A stretch of DNA of 64,000 nt from Polyodon spathula (lineage: Eukaryota > Chordata > Actinopteri > Acipenseriformes > Polyodontidae): positions 24,492,647-24,556,646 of the forward strand of contig NC_054549.1 in the NCBI RefSeq assembly GCF_017654505.1, read 5' to 3'. Each line of letters begins with the position of its first letter. Position 1 is the first letter of the stretch. Of the stretch, positions 11,706-21,806 are shown piece by piece. Under the pieces are notes generated by a model, which worked only from the letters and a program-made list of their open reading frames with translations, searched no databases and was not told the origin of the DNA. Both the position numbers and the translations under genes were made by a program.

Positions 11706-11752
11706 GGCCGAGGGATTAACTACCTATTAATTATCTTGTTAACCCCTTGGCC
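11706..11752. repeat. Imperfect hairpin, GGCCgAGGGaTTAAC arms
   Basis: GGCCGAGGGATTAAC at 11706-11720 pairs with GTTAACCCCTTGGCC at 11738-11752 (13 of 15 positions) across a 17-base loop. It may be part of a decayed LTR or MITE. Confidence 0.6.
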
Positions 11753-12029
11753 GGTCTGCCCGAGTCCAATGAATATGCGCGACTGCCAGCTAATTAAATA
11801 ATCAGCAGCTCACAAGGTATTGTAAAACACAAAATTATAACAAACAATGGCAGATGGCACCTCGCTCATCTTGCCAAACATAATACATAATAATAATACA
11901 ACAAAAACAAATACCAATCATAATATGCACAGGGGCATGGAGTAACCTGTCACAACAAATTACATAAACAATGTTTGTACACATCAATAAATCCATGAAC
12001 CTAACCTTAAGAAAGGTCACATTTCAAAC

Positions 12030-12420
12030 TAATGTCTCTCCTGGGTAGAAGACGGAATGTCCCTTTATTTGAAACAGACAATATGTCATCTCTCAAAGTA
12101 ACAAAACACAAGAAGTGTTCAATAATGTATATGTGTTAAACTGTCACAAGTTCACAGAAGTAATAATCCAGATGTCATGCTGCAGTCAGCATGTACTGTA
12201 CCAATAAGAAGCAAAGTCTCCAAAGTCCAAATAAAGAAGAAATACATTTCCTTCATATCTCCCATGATAAGATGTTGCATTGCTACTATATAGTCTGGGA
12301 AGTTTCTTCCTGGTGTCTATCCTGGGAGACTTCATTCTTGCAAAAATCAACCTGCCTCAATGTAATTAATCTGGAAGAACATGCAAGCCAGTACAAGGGT
12401 CTTCAATTAGTCTAACCAAT
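12030..12420 (-). mobile_element. Possible degenerate LTR (minus strand)
   Basis: On the minus strand there is a CCAAT-type site in inverse form (GATTGGTTAG, near 12415), a TATA-like ACTATATAG near 12290 and an AATAAAGGGAC near 12068, followed by CTACCCAGGAGAGACA. The order fits an LTR, but there is no clear TG/CA end or target duplication. Confidence 0.28.
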
Positions 12421-12884
12421 CAGCCTAACTACCCTACATATGCATAGGGGTTAATAATCACCAGAGGTATACTAAAAAATTCAAGAGTACAATTAGTGAC
12501 TGGAAGGGAAGCTCGATGAAAACACCTTCTGCAGTAATTAGTTTTTGTAATTGTTTCATACGTGTGGATTTGTAAGGTTGGCATGCATAAAAAAATCAAA
12601 TATTTGGGACAACATCAAAAAATCTAATAGCCTATTTAAAGGTACCAGGATGCAACAGTTTCTCTATAGCATTATATTAATAAGAACGATATCTCAGAAC
12701 CAAAAGATACTCGGCACACGTTCCTCTTTCTTCTTACTTTGTGATGTTTGCAGTCTTTCTGGCTGGTTCTTATTGAAATGACTCAAATATGTAATCAGTC
12801 TTTGTTCCGGTATGTTGAGTTCAAGGGCGCTCTTTGTTTCTGGTTGCCTTCCATATATACGTATTGATGGTAGGTTAGATCATC

Positions 12885-13055
12885 CAGTGTCAGTCTCTTT
12901 ATATTTGTAAGTACCAGCACCATCTAGTGCACAGCAGTGCATTGCCAGAAACACAAACCGAAACTTTATCTAAAGTGGCCGGACACTAGATGGTGCTGGC
13001 TCTTCTGTAAAGTCATTACATTACAAATATCCACTGAGATTGAAACTGCAGCTCC
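12885..13055. mobile_element. Foldback (palindromic) MITE-like element
   Basis: The left arm (TCAGTCTC, TATTTGTAA, then CCAGCACCATCTAGTG) is matched by an inverted right arm (CACTAGATGGTGCTGG, TTACAAATA, GAGATTGA). The inner 16 bases of each arm match exactly. The middle is about 50 bases with no coding content. Non-autonomous DNA transposons with arms of this kind are common in fish; the superfamily is unknown. Confidence 0.75.
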
Positions 13056-13140
13056 TGAATTTGGGGGAAGGCTCTTATAACACAGACCTTTTTTTTTAAA
13101 CACATTATTTGAGTAATTTCAATTAGAAGCAGTCAGAATG

Positions 13141-13194
13141 AAAAGGTAAGAGGGCAGTAAGAAAATGAAAAGGTAAGAGGGCAGTAAGAAAATG
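13141..13194. repeat. 27-bp perfect tandem duplication
   Basis: The unit beginning AAAAGGTAAGAGGGCAGTAA is present twice in succession without change, which implies a recent duplication. Confidence 0.95.
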
Positions 13195-13496
13195 GAATGC
13201 ACTGGTATGTGCTCTTTATTGAAGCTAATAATGGATAATTGAATGGATTTGGAAGCCATGGTTAGCAATCCTTAAACGCAGAAAATAAGCATTTCTCCCC
13301 ATCCTTGTTCTGCCACGGATATGATGAATACTGATTGCTTCTCTGCAGTCTTCATGTAAAAGAGGTTACAGGGTTTTCTCTGAATCTCCGGTTTGTGTAA
13401 TAGAGATTAGGCATGCTCCAGCACTTTCAACTCCTTTGTGGTATGGAGCTTTCTTTCTTCAGAAAGAATGAAGAGAAGCTTTGCTTCCTTGCAACA

Positions 13497-13725
13497 TAAA
13501 TGAGGGAACACATCCCCGGTTCAGATATCCCATTCTTTATCCTCCTGGCTGCCTCTGTGAATACAGCATATTAGTGTGCTGTTGTATGATTAAAAAGGCA
13601 ACTTTGTTTCACCATTTTAAAACCAAATATTATTAACTCTCCAGACCCGTATGGTTTAAGGAAATTAAATAAAAACTGTGGACCGCTATTAAGTATTGGA
13701 AAGATAAGACACATGTTATGCAAGC
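13497..13725. repeat. Dispersed repeat, copy 2 of a direct pair
   Basis: This is the second copy of the sequence at 11255-11480, in direct orientation about 2.2 kb away. It includes the same AACTCTCCAGACC, GTATGGTTTA and AAGTATTGGAAAGATAAGAC blocks. Confidence 0.82.
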
Positions 13726-13727
13726 GT

Positions 13728-13811
13728 ACCGGGCAGTGTTATGTGATCCATGCCGTTACGGATTCTGTCCACTGTCTCTGAGATGAGGTTAAAAGCTCTA
13801 AAAGCACAAAT
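13728..13811. repeat. Short repeat shared with 63205-63292
   Basis: GGGCAGTGT, GGATTCTGT and GAGATGAGGTTA occur in the same order as in the segment at 63205-63292. It lies directly against the LTR that follows. Confidence 0.55.
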
Positions 13812-14203
13812 GCAGATGACAGCTGCGAATATATGTGTTAGCCATCTGGTGGTTTACAAACAAAGACAATTACTAACAAGCACAAACAAACAAAACACTC
13901 TATGTGACATTCTTTTTATAACAGTTGTTACTGCGTCTCTCATGGTCCTTCTAGTTCAAATGCAAAACCAAGCAAAGGAGTAGATTGCAATTCTCCATAA
14001 TCTGCAGCTGCTACATCGTTTCCCTTGCAGGAATACATTCTTGCAACGGAGTCTCGCCTTCTTCCAGACTGACGATTTCCCGACCCTGGAAAAGAATTGT
14101 CAGGCCAGCCTGTCCAAAGGACCCTAATTTCGCTGCTTAGTGCCCTCACAGGTCGGGAGAGAGATTTACAACCAAGATTCATTATATTTCTGTCACTCTC
14201 CCG
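13812..14203 (-). mobile_element. LTR fragment, family A, copy 1
   Basis: This segment aligns over most of its length with those at about 18000-18597 and 37009-37735, and in part with 61445-61895. Shared blocks include GTTAGCCATCTGGTG, GAGTCTCGCCTTCTTCCA, TGTCAGGCCAGCC and GCGCCCTC-type sequence. In the minus orientation it starts near TGACAGAAATATAATGAATC, consistent with an LTR beginning in TG. The downstream R/U5 part seen in the longer copies is missing here. Confidence 0.72.
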
Positions 14204-14609
14204 TATTGAGTTATTCTCATGTTTCTCTAAATCTGCCTTTACTTGTCTTTGAGCTTGCCTAGAATATCCTAAGTGCCATAACTAAACAGCCTTTCTCATT
14301 CCATTTCAATCATGTCACAATAGAACTTTCATCTCTACAGGACAGAGTAGGTGGGCAATACTTTTCTTATATACTATATGCTATCCTATGGCATACATGC
14401 CAACAGTGTGTATAGTCCCGATTTCCTAGCAAATGTCCCACATCCGGATGCATAGGAAGAAACTCCTGAGATAGATCTTTTGAAATTCTTCACAGATAGT
14501 CTAGGGCATTTGCTCTCGCGCGGTGCTTTCTTTTTTTTTTTTCTCTGTCTTTAGCGGATGATAACCCTCATGCCTGTCTGGCAGGGATTGTGTTCTCATG
14601 GCCAGATCT

Positions 14610-14647
14610 CAGCTTACTGACATATGGTCAGCTTATTGACATAAGGT
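14610..14647. repeat. 19-bp tandem duplication
   Basis: CAGCTTACTGACATATGGT is followed at once by CAGCTTATTGACATAAGGT, which differs at two positions. Confidence 0.9.
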
Positions 14648-14885
14648 CTTGTGTTGCAGTATGGTGATGAACAGAAACTCAGCATGAATGGCTCCCAGCT
14701 ATGGCACTCAAGGACTGTTAGAGTCCAGATGTTATTCTGATCAAGTCCTGATTAATGGGTCCTTAGCCAGCTGGATTGTATTGGGAGTTTAGGACCTGGT
14801 TGAAACAATATCTGGACTGGAATAGATCTTGAGAAGCAGAGTTGGGAACCTCTGCTATACAACAGAAACTGTAACACTGCTGACA

Positions 14886-14998
14886 GTGCTGCGCCAGTGG
14901 GTGTCATTTCTTGGTCCCTTGACTTTCCTTTTTTTATTTTGACAAAAGGTTTACAACACACTTCTAAGTGCTGCGCCAGTGGGTGTCATTTCTTGGTC
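14886..14998. repeat. 31-bp exact direct repeat, 82 bp apart
   Basis: A 31-base sequence starting GTGCTGCGCCAGTGGGTGTC occurs at 14886-14916 and again at 14968-14998. The second copy ends one base before the TTAA target of the piggyBac-like element that follows. Confidence 0.93.
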
Positions 14999-14999
14999 A

Positions 15000-15581
15000 T
15001 TAACCCTTTACATTCCATTTATTCACCTCTTGTCAGGCATGTCAGGTCCAATTTATTTTCACGGATGCTCGCTGTTTATTTTACACACGCTGTTTAAAAT
15101 TTTTTTTTTTCAGAATAAAACAGTTTTAAAAGGCACTGAATTGTAAAAGAACACTCAGTGCTGTATCTCCAGTCAAGCCCCACCTCTTGTTCACTGTATT
15201 TTCACATACCTCTTTATATATACACACTGATAAATTCTCTCCTGATCACTTATTTTATCACCAAACTCCTCAATAATGTGATCCAAGTCGTTATTTTATT
15301 ACTATAACATCAAATATAAGCTCTGCAAATTACTGTAATAGTCTTTGAGAGCTGGATGCAGAAGCAGCTATTTCCTTTGTTTATGACAGTGTTATCTCTG
15401 TAGTCCATGGGTCTATCACATATGCCTTTTTTTCGGCTTCATTCGGCTCCTATTGGCCATTGAAAGACTAGAGGCCTGTGCTTTAATTCTTTTTGATGAT
15501 GTTGGACAGGGTCCGACATCGAACTGGAAAGGGAAAATTGTAATGTTGGACATGATCCGGCATAGGGCCCCAAAGGGTTAA
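15000..15581. mobile_element. piggyBac-like non-autonomous element (MITE)
   Basis: TTAA at 15000-15003 is followed by CCCTTTACATTCC, and the right end ...GGGCCCCAAAGGG is followed by TTAA at 15578-15581. TTAA target duplication with CCC/GGG termini is the hallmark of piggyBac-type elements. Only the outer six or so bases of the ends match, so the terminal repeats are short. At about 580 bp and with no transposase frame, it would depend on an autonomous relative. Confidence 0.7.
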
Positions 15582-17085
15582 GGAGGGGCTTTGCTATAGT
15601 TTCCCATATCATGCATCATAATAACATGCCAGTAATTAAAATCATGAGGGGAATAGATTTGCTTATGGACTGAAGCAGACAATCAGTGGGCACTGACAAA
15701 CCTCAATCAGCTAAACAAAACAGAAATAAAATCTTAACAGTTGCTAATTTAGGGGATATGTTCTGATGCAGAGCAATGGGCAACCAGTTCATGTTTCTCT
15801 TTACCTTGTAGCAGGGACCAAACTTTTCAAAAGCACAGTCATAGTCAGAAAGAAAGGAATGTGAGCCACGTCCATTCTGTTATTGGGTAGGCTGTTGGCC
15901 TTCTCTGTGACGACAGCCCCAAGCAGAGTGTTTGCATAACTTTCACACTTGAATTATGCTATCAATGAGCCACATTCACAAGAACTAGTCAGGCTTTATA
16001 GACAGAGTTTTAGAACATCCCTGTAGGCTACACAATAGCTTGGTAGACTGGGTCATCGTCAGAAAGATATATATTCTAATGAAAAAAAAAACTCCACCTA
16101 AAGGTATAATTTGAACTAAATATGTACAGTGTTGAAATCTCATGAGCCCAATAATAGTAATGGGACATTTGAATACTTTAAGAACGGTTTTGGTTGATTA
16201 TTTTGTCACGAGTGACCCTAAAACCTTTCTTCCCTTGTACAAGGTGCGAGCACCTTTTTTGAGTAAAAGGCGTATGTGGCAGAGATGCATGGCTCTTTGA
16301 TAGAACCAGCTTAGTTTCCATTGGCTTTCCCACTGATGATGGGAATGAGAATGTAAAGATGGGAGCCTGGCTAACAAGATTTCAGTTTTTTGTAGGTATC
16401 AGGGTTTTAAAGACATCTCTGCTGGAAGGAGGACGATCTTTGTGATATAAATTGAACATTTGTGAAACTGCAACAATGTTAAAATATTGTAATAACTGCA
16501 CTGTGCTTTAAAGGCTATAAAGCCAGCATAAATACTAAACAAAGTGTTAAAATACATTGTTCACGATAATATACCCTGTATTAACCTATAGTTATGTTAA
16601 ATAATTCTATATTCCTGTTTATTCTAGTATAACTGTAGAAATTATTATTATAGAATCTTTGTAAGTCTGAGGAAAAAGGGAGTTGAATGGGGGTCATACT
16701 GACCAGTAAAACCTGTGAAATGAACTACGTTTGTCCTTATCTGAGAGCTGCCAGAGCATTGGCCCGTGCTACCCTTGAGAAGAAAAGCAGAAGCAAGCAT
16801 TTCATTTAATTAAATTAGAAAACTGTTCACAGTGAAAGTTCTTATCAGAAAAAAGTAACTTAAATTAGGAAGTGGTTTTATGCCAAAAACACAGAGCCTC
16901 TTAAGTATTGCAAAGAAAAAGCAACCTTTGGACAATTACATTTGAAACTAAAAAAGAAATGTTGCACCTATTAAGTTTTATTGTTAAAAAAAAAACTGTA
17001 AAGGAAGGAAATGAGCATCTAATTTAATTGGCTTGACAGTGTGTTCACAGTCAAGTTTCTTATTTAGAAAACTTCTTACTTACAG
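15582..17085. other. AT-rich sequence, no gene recognised
   Basis: I see no coding, RNA or transposon signature. A weak relationship between AATTAAATTAGAAAACTGTTCACAG near 16815 and a segment near 17030 suggests an old duplication. Confidence 0.4.
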
Positions 17086-17089
17086 GTTG

Positions 17090-17256
17090 TCTGAAAACTG
17101 CTTTAGCAGATAATTTTTAGGTAAGAAGAGAGGTCAAGATTCAAAACCGTAAAGTTGAACAATAACAATCTCACAATTTAATCGCTGAAAACTGCTAGCA
17201 GATAAGAAAAGGTCAAGATTCAATACCGTAAAGTTGAACAATAACAATCTCACATC
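17090..17256. repeat. 79-bp tandem duplication, two diverged copies
   Basis: GGTCAAGATTCAAAACCGTA, then AAGTTGAACAATAACAATCT, starts at 17132 and recurs at 17211 with one change. The preceding CTGAAAACTGCT and AGCAGATAA blocks are shared too. Confidence 0.88.
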
Positions 17257-17439
17257 GCTTGCTGATGAAAATTCTACATTTACATGCAAATATAAGACTT
17301 AGTGGTTTTAAACAATGACTGATGGAAAATTTCTGACAGTCTTTGTCCAGTGTCATTTTGTTGAAGCACATTTATACATGAAATAAAGTCAGCCTGTTGA
17401 AATATAACAGTTCAAAGGTAGAAAACATTTAAATATATT

Positions 17440-17560
17440 ACCGTAAAATTTTAAATAAATGCCCCAGCGTTTATTTACAATATTTGCCAGTAGCCCTAGC
17501 GCGTATTGGAGACCGGCGACTATTTGAGACTCGGCGTTTATTATATAAGATCACTAACAT
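17440..17560. repeat. Degenerate repeat with GCGTTTATT-type motifs
   Basis: GCGTTTATT appears twice and GCGCGTATTGG once, around GAGACCGGCGAC and GAGACTCGGCG. The pattern resembles a dispersed vertebrate DNA-transposon remnant, but no ends are visible. A 63-codon frame over it is probably chance. Confidence 0.35.
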
Positions 17561-17999
17561 CTGCAAATACTTCAGCTGCAATCATGAAAAAGCTGCCTGC
17601 ACACAACCTTATAGAAACGATATAAGTAAATTACAACATTCCAGCAATGCCATTAAAGGTTGTGTCAGTGGGTAATTACAGTTTGTATTGTAATATTAAT
17701 AAAAACAGTAAAATCCTCTAAAGACAGCCCTAATTTACAGCATTAATTTCTACATTATTGGCTCCAACTTTAATAGGCAAAAGAGACAATGGTGTCTATT
17801 TTAAAAGGTGAAGGATCTAACTACTATCTCACAAAAATGTATAAACCTGTTTTTTTACATGATTTTGACAGACACTTGTGTATTGTTTTAAAAATGAATT
17901 TGGAATGTGCAATTATCTTCCCACACCACAGCAATCCCCACAACAGAATGGAATTACACAATGTGTATTGCACAGTAGTGAAAACGGTTGCAATCCCAT

Positions 18000-18597
18000 A
18001 AACAATAAGCACATTACTAAACACACACAACTAGACACACATGATCAAAAGTGAGTGTTCTCAGTGATTGTGGTGAAGTACAATATAATACGAGCTATAT
18101 TTGTGAACAAGTGGTGATAACAGTGTTAACCATGACTGTAGTGCCGTGTTGATCCGGTTTTGTGCTGCCCCATGACGACGGCTCTGGATTTGTGTTTAGC
18201 CATCTGGTGATGTAACAAACAACACAATTACTAACAACACGAACAAACACTCACAAAATACTTTTACAACGCTTTCTTTGCGTCTCACACGGTCCTTCCA
18301 GTTTCTCAATATAAACCAAGTAAAGGAAATTGATTCTCTGGCCCCTTTATGCTATCACGCATGACCCCTTGGTAAGCAATTGCAGCTGACTCTATTGCCT
18401 GCAGCTGCTACCTCATTTACCTTCCGGGTCAATCCATTCCTGCAACGGAGTCTCGCCTTCTTCCATGCTGACTGACTTCCTGACCCAGGATTTTAACTGT
18501 CAGGCCAGCCCGTCCAAAGACTTCCCCTTTCGCTACTTAGCGCCCTCGCAGGGAGGGAGGGAGATTTCCAACCAGAACTCATTGTATTTTGTCACAC
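18000..18597 (-). mobile_element. LTR, family A, copy 2
   Basis: This aligns with the copies at 13812 and 37009. In minus orientation it starts TGTGACAAAATACAATGAG, and it has the shared GGCTGGCCTGACA and CATATAAGG-type promoter region (here GCATAAAGGGGCC). The 3' part is diverged and its end is uncertain by about 100 bases. Confidence 0.72.
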
Positions 18598-19240
18598 AGA
18601 TACAGTATAATATAAATAGAGAGTGAATTGCCTCTGTTGCTTTTAAGTGCAAAAGCACATTGCCACAATATAGTAATACAATACAGATTTCTGAGTAGAG
18701 TTGCGTTGTTTGAATGAGAGATCATTCAATATCAGCAAGACTAATAATCAGTTAAGTTTAAACTTGTAAAAGACACCCAGTTAAATATAGTTACCTGAAG
18801 AATACAGTGCCAAAACAAATTTAACATTATTAATTAATCATTAATCAATAGCATAAAGTTTGTATTTTTCAGATTTATGAACGACAATCTGAAGAAAACG
18901 TTTAGTTTTCGTTCTGTAGAAAATATTTTTTACACATTCAATCAATATTTCATGTCTAACATTAGCTGACATCAGATCTCAGACAATTAGACATTTTCCT
19001 AAGCATTTCATTTGCCACAGTGTGCATCATTACAACTTGTCAGTGAGACATTGTTAAAGCCTATACGTTTACAACAATGCAGCCACGAAAACTTAAGAAA
19101 GAAAATAAAAATGTAACAAACGAGAGTTTAGTGCGCTTTTATTATTAAATGGGTACACTGTCGGGTAGTCAAAGGTTCAAAACACAAACGAAACACTAAA
19201 CAATACAGACATTCTAAAGCCATAGCAAAGTAAGAAATAT
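18598..19240. other. No gene recognised
   Basis: AT-rich sequence between an LTR and a foldback element, with no recognised signal. Confidence 0.4.
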
Positions 19241-19242
19241 GG

Positions 19243-19391
19243 AAACGTCCTAGTGCCAATTAAAAAAAGATACAGGATTTTGTATCTACTAATTAGGACT
19301 AAAGAATCATACACAGGAGTTTAAAAGAATTAGGAGATAAAAAGTCCTAATTAGGAGATTTTACTTTTTTTTTTTCATTGGCACTAGGACG
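19243..19391. mobile_element. Short foldback MITE-like element
   Basis: GAAACGTCCTAGTGCCAATT, then A-rich sequence, on the left is matched on the right by T-rich sequence then CATTGGCACTAGGACGCTTC in reverse complement, over about 28 bases. The middle has further AGTCCTAATTAGGA palindromic motifs. No coding content. Confidence 0.75.
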
Positions 19392-19394
19392 CTT

Positions 19395-20190
19395 CGGTAG
19401 AAAAAAAAATCATGTTTAAAGTAAATAAAATGAAATAGACCCCACTACTTGATCGGACTTGATTCGGGAGAGCTGTTCTTTCAGAACCACTTGTAGAGAA
19501 ATTCGGGCTGCCTTGTGTCAGTCTTGCAAGTTTACCTTGTTACTGTGGGGGTAAGGAGGAGTCGATTGGTGCCGGGTTTAGGACCCCTTTAAATGCTCGG
19601 TCCAGCCGGTTTTGAGTTAATCTAGGTGCATTTAATGAATAAAACAAACTATAAGTGCTATGCTGATGGTTCTTGTTTCTATGTAAGCTGCAGGCAAGGC
19701 TGAGTCAACTGGTGCTGGTGTAGCTTGAGAAATTGCATCCTATGAGAAAGTGCGGCCCTGTCACGTGACCATACGTGTAGAAATCCTTATGAAAATTGAG
19801 GTTACGATTTTAAAAAAACAGACAATTGACATGTAGACTAAATGTTACAGCTTTGTCACTATATATTAGTTTTATTAGAAAGAAAGAAAGACGATTATCT
19901 TTTAAACAATGCAAATATGCCTATATTTATTGAGTGGAGACGTGGGTTAAACTAAACAGAACCGAGAATGAGGATCATGCTTTTAAGTGGTACAATACAC
20001 CCTGCAGGCACACATATATATTGAAAAAAAAAAAAAGGTTGACCAGCCTTGGCAGAAATTACATAAAATTCTAAGCTAATTCGGCATCTGCCCACCGCAG
20101 CTGTGCACTTTACGAACTGCCCAATTTCCACATCAGACCATAACATATATATCTGTTTCTATTATTATGATTTTGCTATTGTTTGTTTTG
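19395..20190. other. No gene recognised; possible old LTR near 19560-19700
   Basis: CCTTTAAATGCTCGG followed about 50 bases on by GAATAAAACAAAC could be a TATA/poly(A) pair of a decayed LTR. There are no ends to support this. Confidence 0.25.
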
Positions 20191-20193
20191 GAT

Positions 20194-20575
20194 TGTTAGG
20201 GAGGGAGGTAAATTCCTCCCTACCAGACATTTGAGAATGTGACTGGAGCCTTAATTAGTTAGCAATTATAGCCATAGACTATAAAAGCCAGAAATCCTGT
20301 GTCTGTGGGGAGAGTCGGAGAGTACAGGAGATTGTTTGGAGCAGAAAAGACAAATGTATGCTACTGGTATATTTTTGGAAAGGTACTAATTTTGTTTATT
20401 GTGTTTTTGTTTATTTTGTGTTGGTTTATTTGGCTCTTGTTCCTTTTGTTTTATGTTATTTAATTTAATAAATACGAGCACTGTAGCATCTCATGGTTAC
20501 CCTGCATGCCTTATGTTGTGCAATTACCTTCCCCTTACATCACCCCTACAGCCATCCTTGTCACAAAGGGGTATG
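20194..20575 (+). mobile_element. LTR, family B, copy 1
   Basis: It begins TGTTAGGGAGGGAGG, has a TATA-type box in GACTATAAAAGCCAG, an AATAAA in TTTAATAAATACGAGC, and ends near ...CATCCTTGTCACA. The U3 part (TCCTCCCT, GAGAATGTG, CTGGAGCCTTAAT, TATAAAAGCCAG) is repeated in reverse orientation at 31750-31990. The flanking five bases do not match, so the exact ends are uncertain. Confidence 0.72.
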
Positions 20576-21366
20576 AGACAATAAGGTTTATTTATTATCT
20601 GCTACCAAAATATGTGTTTATTTCACATGAATTGTTAAGCATCTATTTCTAATTCTGGTCAATATGAGAAAATCCAAGAAATTACTTTTGGCAAAAATTA
20701 CATTTTACCATTAATGAGATTTCAGATTATTGATTGTTTGAACATGAGAAACACTTCAAATTCCTGAAATCTTGGCCAGGAATCACCTTTTTCAAGTATG
20801 TGGGTTTAGGAGACCACAAAGACAGTCCTTATTAAAGATTGTTTAGCTATTCACAAGACATGGATTATTTATTTGATTCAGACACATTTCCCTGTGATTT
20901 CTAAATCAAATCTTAAAGAGACTTTCATAGCATGGGTTATTTTCCATATATCAAGTGAAAAGTTCACCTAACGCTGTCTGAAAAGCTTCCTGAAATTTGA
21001 CAGCAATGATTACCTATCAGCATTTAAAGGTCAGGTTTCGAAAACTAACTATGTTAATCTTTTAATCTTTCTGTCAAAGGCAAGACACTCTCAAGAGTTT
21101 GATGTGCATGTTAGTGAAAGAGAGATGGGAGAGAGACAGATTATAGGACTAGGTAATGACAGGCTATTACATATGATTTGTATCCTAGTGTCAACAGGAA
21201 TGAAGCAGCTAAACTGAACAGACAGCACTATAAAGTGCAGCCATAAGATAATGACGAATCAAAAAGTAGTTAAGCACAAAAAACATAACTTTGTAACTGC
21301 AGGAGGAAGCAAGGACACAGCAAAGGCAATGTGCTCTTCTCTTGACGAACAAAAGGATTATGCTGG

Positions 21367-21801
21367 TGTGGCAGAGGAGAGCTCTGTCCTTTACAAATTG
21401 GCAGTTATGGGGTTAAATTCCCCTACCTGCCTGGGTTTATTGTGTTCAGGTGGCTGGGGTTGATTAGAGTAATTAATGATCAATCAGCACCCAGCCACCT
21501 GACATAAAAGGAGGCCTCTGCTTTCCATTAGAAAGAGGAGGGAGCTGAAGAAGCAAGCTGGTGTTTTTGCTTGTTGTTTTTGGTTTTGTGGGGTTTTTTT
21601 TTTTTAATTTTCTCATCCAGTGAAGGCATCGTCCAGCCTGGAAACCTTTATTTTTGTAAGTGTTGTTTTGTGTCTTTATTTGTGTTTAAATCCCTTTGTT
21701 TTGGCCCTTGTGCCCTTTTTTTGTGTTTATTTATAATTAAAGTTATTTTTTTTGAACTGCAGTCTGTCTCTGGGCCTCTATCCACTCGCTAGCCTGTCAC
21801 A
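21367..21801 (+). mobile_element. Solo LTR, family C, with 5-bp target duplication
   Basis: The element runs from TGTGGCAGAGGAG to ...GCTAGCCTGTCACA and is flanked on both sides by GCTGG (21362-21366 and 21802-21806). It has a promoter-like CTGACATAAAAGGAGG and a poly(A) signal variant (TTATAATTAAAG) before CTGCAGTCTGTCTC. TG...CA ends, five-base duplication and 435-bp length all fit a solo LTR left by recombination of an LTR retrotransposon. The truncated copy at 61900-62170 is related. Confidence 0.88.
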
Positions 21802-21806
21802 GCTGG

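Noticed and set aside
11430..11801. 123-codon plus frame with a Leu-Ser run
   Set aside because: It is created by the (CT)n microsatellite.
13497..13725. Considered as the LTR of a retrotransposon spanning 11255-13725
   Set aside because: No TG/CA ends, no internal coding sequence and high divergence; kept as a dispersed repeat.
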